Below are positions 62,983 through 64,000 of a DNA stretch of 64,000 nt, piece after piece (the stretch's first letter is position 1; each line of letters begins with the position of its first letter). A program made the translations under genes and the position numbers. Source of the stretch: Chitinophaga chungangae (GTDB lineage: Bacteria > Bacteroidota > Bacteroidia > Chitinophagales > Chitinophagaceae); contig NZ_JAGHKP010000004.1 in the NCBI RefSeq assembly GCF_017742215.1, positions 853,440 to 917,439 on the forward strand. The letters run 5' to 3'. The notes under the pieces were generated by a model that was given only the letters and a program-made list of their open reading frames with translations, had not been told where the DNA came from and made no database searches.

Positions 62983-63834
62983 ATGAAAAAACCAATTGCA
63001 GGCCTCCTGGCCCTGACCCTTTTTGCTGCATCCTGCTCCGACAACGACAACCCTGAACCGCAAAAGCTCGCGGACGAATACGCGATTATCGGCTGGGACA
63101 TGAAATTTTCCGACGAAAACGATTCTTCCTATTTCCGTTTCACCTACAATGCAGACAGCACGCTGAAAGAATCCAAAGAATGGGACCAGAACGATAACCA
63201 GGAAGATACCGCCTATTCTTATGCCAGCTACCTGGACGGCAAGCTGGTGAAGCTGGAATATAAAGACGGTTTTTCCGGCACAAAAAGAACTGAAATGTCG
63301 TATTTCTACAAAGACGGCAAACTGGCAAGGATCAGTTATTATTCCAACGGCGGCGAAGTGTATTATTACGATACGCTCTATTACAATGCAGGCGGGAAAC
63401 TATCTGAGATGCACACCAAATACGAAAGCTCCCCGGAATACAACAACAAAAAACGTATCCTAACCTGGACGGGCAACAATATCACCAAAGTGGAAATGCA
63501 CCGGGTAGACCCGGATAATACCGCGAATTACAAACTGGAATCGGTAGAGACGTACACCTACGACAATAAGCCGAACCTGGTAAGCAAAGTGGTGAAAGAC
63601 GATTATCTCTGGAAAGTGGAATCCATCAGTTTCGAACATCTCAGCGCGAACAACGCGACGAAAGTGGAAGAAGCGTTCACCGGCACGACGAACAAAAAGG
63701 TGCGCACGGCAACGTTCACTTACGACGAAAACAACAAACTGGTAAAGTTGACCAACCTGCTGGAATCTTTTTCAGGCACAACGCTCAACAGTTCTTACAC
63801 TGCCACGCAGGTACTGAAGTATGTGAAGAAGTAA
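62983..63834 (+). CDS. Tandem lipoprotein 3, YD-repeat-like beta protein
   Basis: A 283-residue lipoprotein (signal MKKPIAGLLALTLFAASC, lipobox Cys18) with the same architecture as the two genes before it: YFRFTYNADSTLKESKEW, MSYFYKDGKLARISYYS, DTLYYNAGGKLSEMHTKY and TATFTYDENNKLVKLTNL are successive hairpin units. 27 bp after lipoprotein 2. An IS3-family end lies 40 bp beyond its stop. Confidence 0.75.
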   Translation: MKKPIAGLLALTLFAASCSDNDNPEPQKLADEYAIIGWDMKFSDENDSSYFRFTYNADSTLKESKEWDQNDNQEDTAYSYASYLDGKLVKLEYKDGFSGTKRTEMSYFYKDGKLARISYYSNGGEVYYYDTLYYNAGGKLSEMHTKYESSPEYNNKKRILTWTGNNITKVEMHRVDPDNTANYKLESVETYTYDNKPNLVSKVVKDDYLWKVESISFEHLSANNATKVEEAFTGTTNKKVRTATFTYDENNKLVKLTNLLESFSGTTLNSSYTATQVLKYVKK

Positions 63835-63873
63835 AAATGAAAAATAAGCACGCAAAAAAAAGGTGGTCAGTTA

Positions 63874-64000
63874 TGTACTGCCCCCAAAAGTTTGGACGGA
63901 TTAAATAATGAAGTTTAAGCGGCTTGAGTTCGGTATTGTACCGGGCTCAAGCCTTTTAATTTGAGTTTTATTCGGTCGTTGTTATAGTAACGGATGTATT
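63874..64000 (-). mobile_element. IS3-family (IS150-like) insertion sequence, one end only
   Basis: The end begins TGTACTGCCCCCAAAAGTTT at 63874, typical of IS150-group terminal repeats (TG...CA). Inside it the minus strand encodes a transposase C-terminus. The other end and any target duplication are outside the window. Confidence 0.85.
63915..64000 (-). CDS. IS3-family transposase OrfB, C-terminal end
   Basis: Twenty-seven codons reading YIRYYNNDRIKLKLKGLS then PVQYRTQAA and stop, the standard C-terminal signature of IS150-group OrfB (YINYYN.KRIK...LSPVQYR). The rest, including the DDE catalytic core, lies beyond the window edge, so intactness cannot be judged. Confidence 0.85.
   Translation of the reverse strand, partial: YIRYYNNDRIKLKLKGLSPVQYRTQAA

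Overview
The window is chromosomal DNA from a member of the Bacteroidota, most likely a Chitinophaga-like member of the Chitinophagaceae. The evidence is a SusC/SusD pair, several Bacteroidota-type promoters (-33 TTTG or TTG, -7 TAnnTTTG), genes without Shine-Dalgarno sites, a three-gene sdhCAB set with a single membrane subunit, and an arginine cluster that carries the N-acylornithine (succinyl-type) carbamoyltransferase instead of ordinary ArgF. The genus is an inference from gene content; no rRNA is present.

Layout. 1-7.7 kb: arginine operon argG(3' part)-argC-argD-argF'-argB-argE-GNAT-argH, closed by a strong terminator. 7.7-14.6 kb (minus): susC-susD followed by two TlpA-like periplasmic thioredoxin proteins. 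14.8-17.5 kb (plus): a divergent regulatory operon encoding a LytS-like protein that has lost its kinase residues, an apparently intact LytS kinase and a LytTR response regulator. Three GTACG motifs spaced exactly 21 bp lie in the divergent gap just upstream of the susC promoter and are a candidate LytTR operator. 17.5-20.1 kb (minus): a TonB-dependent receptor preceded by a TPP riboswitch, so probably a thiamin importer. 20.3-25.4 kb: ssb, degenerate tandem repeats, an initiator tRNA-Met, an unexplained noncoding block, era, der and small envelope proteins. 25.4-29.4 kb: a CtpA-like S41 protease divergent from a sugar kinase-murQ pair (MurNAc salvage). 29.5-33 kb: sdhCAB. 33-37.4 kb: a Tat-exported Gfo/Idh/MocA oxidoreductase, an oligopeptidase B lipoprotein and an HdeD-like membrane protein. 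37.5-44.9 kb: an ABC-F protein, a receiver-only regulator, a coiled-coil membrane protein, a PolB-like exonuclease, holA, ribF, purM. 45.2-47.3 kb (minus): a BlaI/BlaR1-like pair whose sensor carries two tandem TonB C-terminal domains. 47.4-51 kb: ftsE-like, rpsO, pnp. 51.2-61.1 kb: housekeeping genes (prmA, plsY, M48 protease, SirB1-like protein, topA, DUF2520 protein, KdsC-like phosphatase, UbiA-like prenyltransferase, maf). 61.2-63.8 kb: three tandem lipoproteins of one family, the middle one visibly AT-richer. 63.87 kb to the end: one end of an IS3-family element.

Most of the window is ordinary core genome. The best leads are the pseudokinase/kinase/LytTR cassette with its putative operator next to the SusCD-TlpA operon, the carbamoyltransferase with Thr at the specificity position, the TPP riboswitch whose downstream hairpin appears to compete with P1, the ABC-F protein with one composite ATP site degenerate on both faces, and the repeats around the initiator tRNA. 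I saw no CRISPR array, no recognisable phage defence system and no clearly new multi-gene system.
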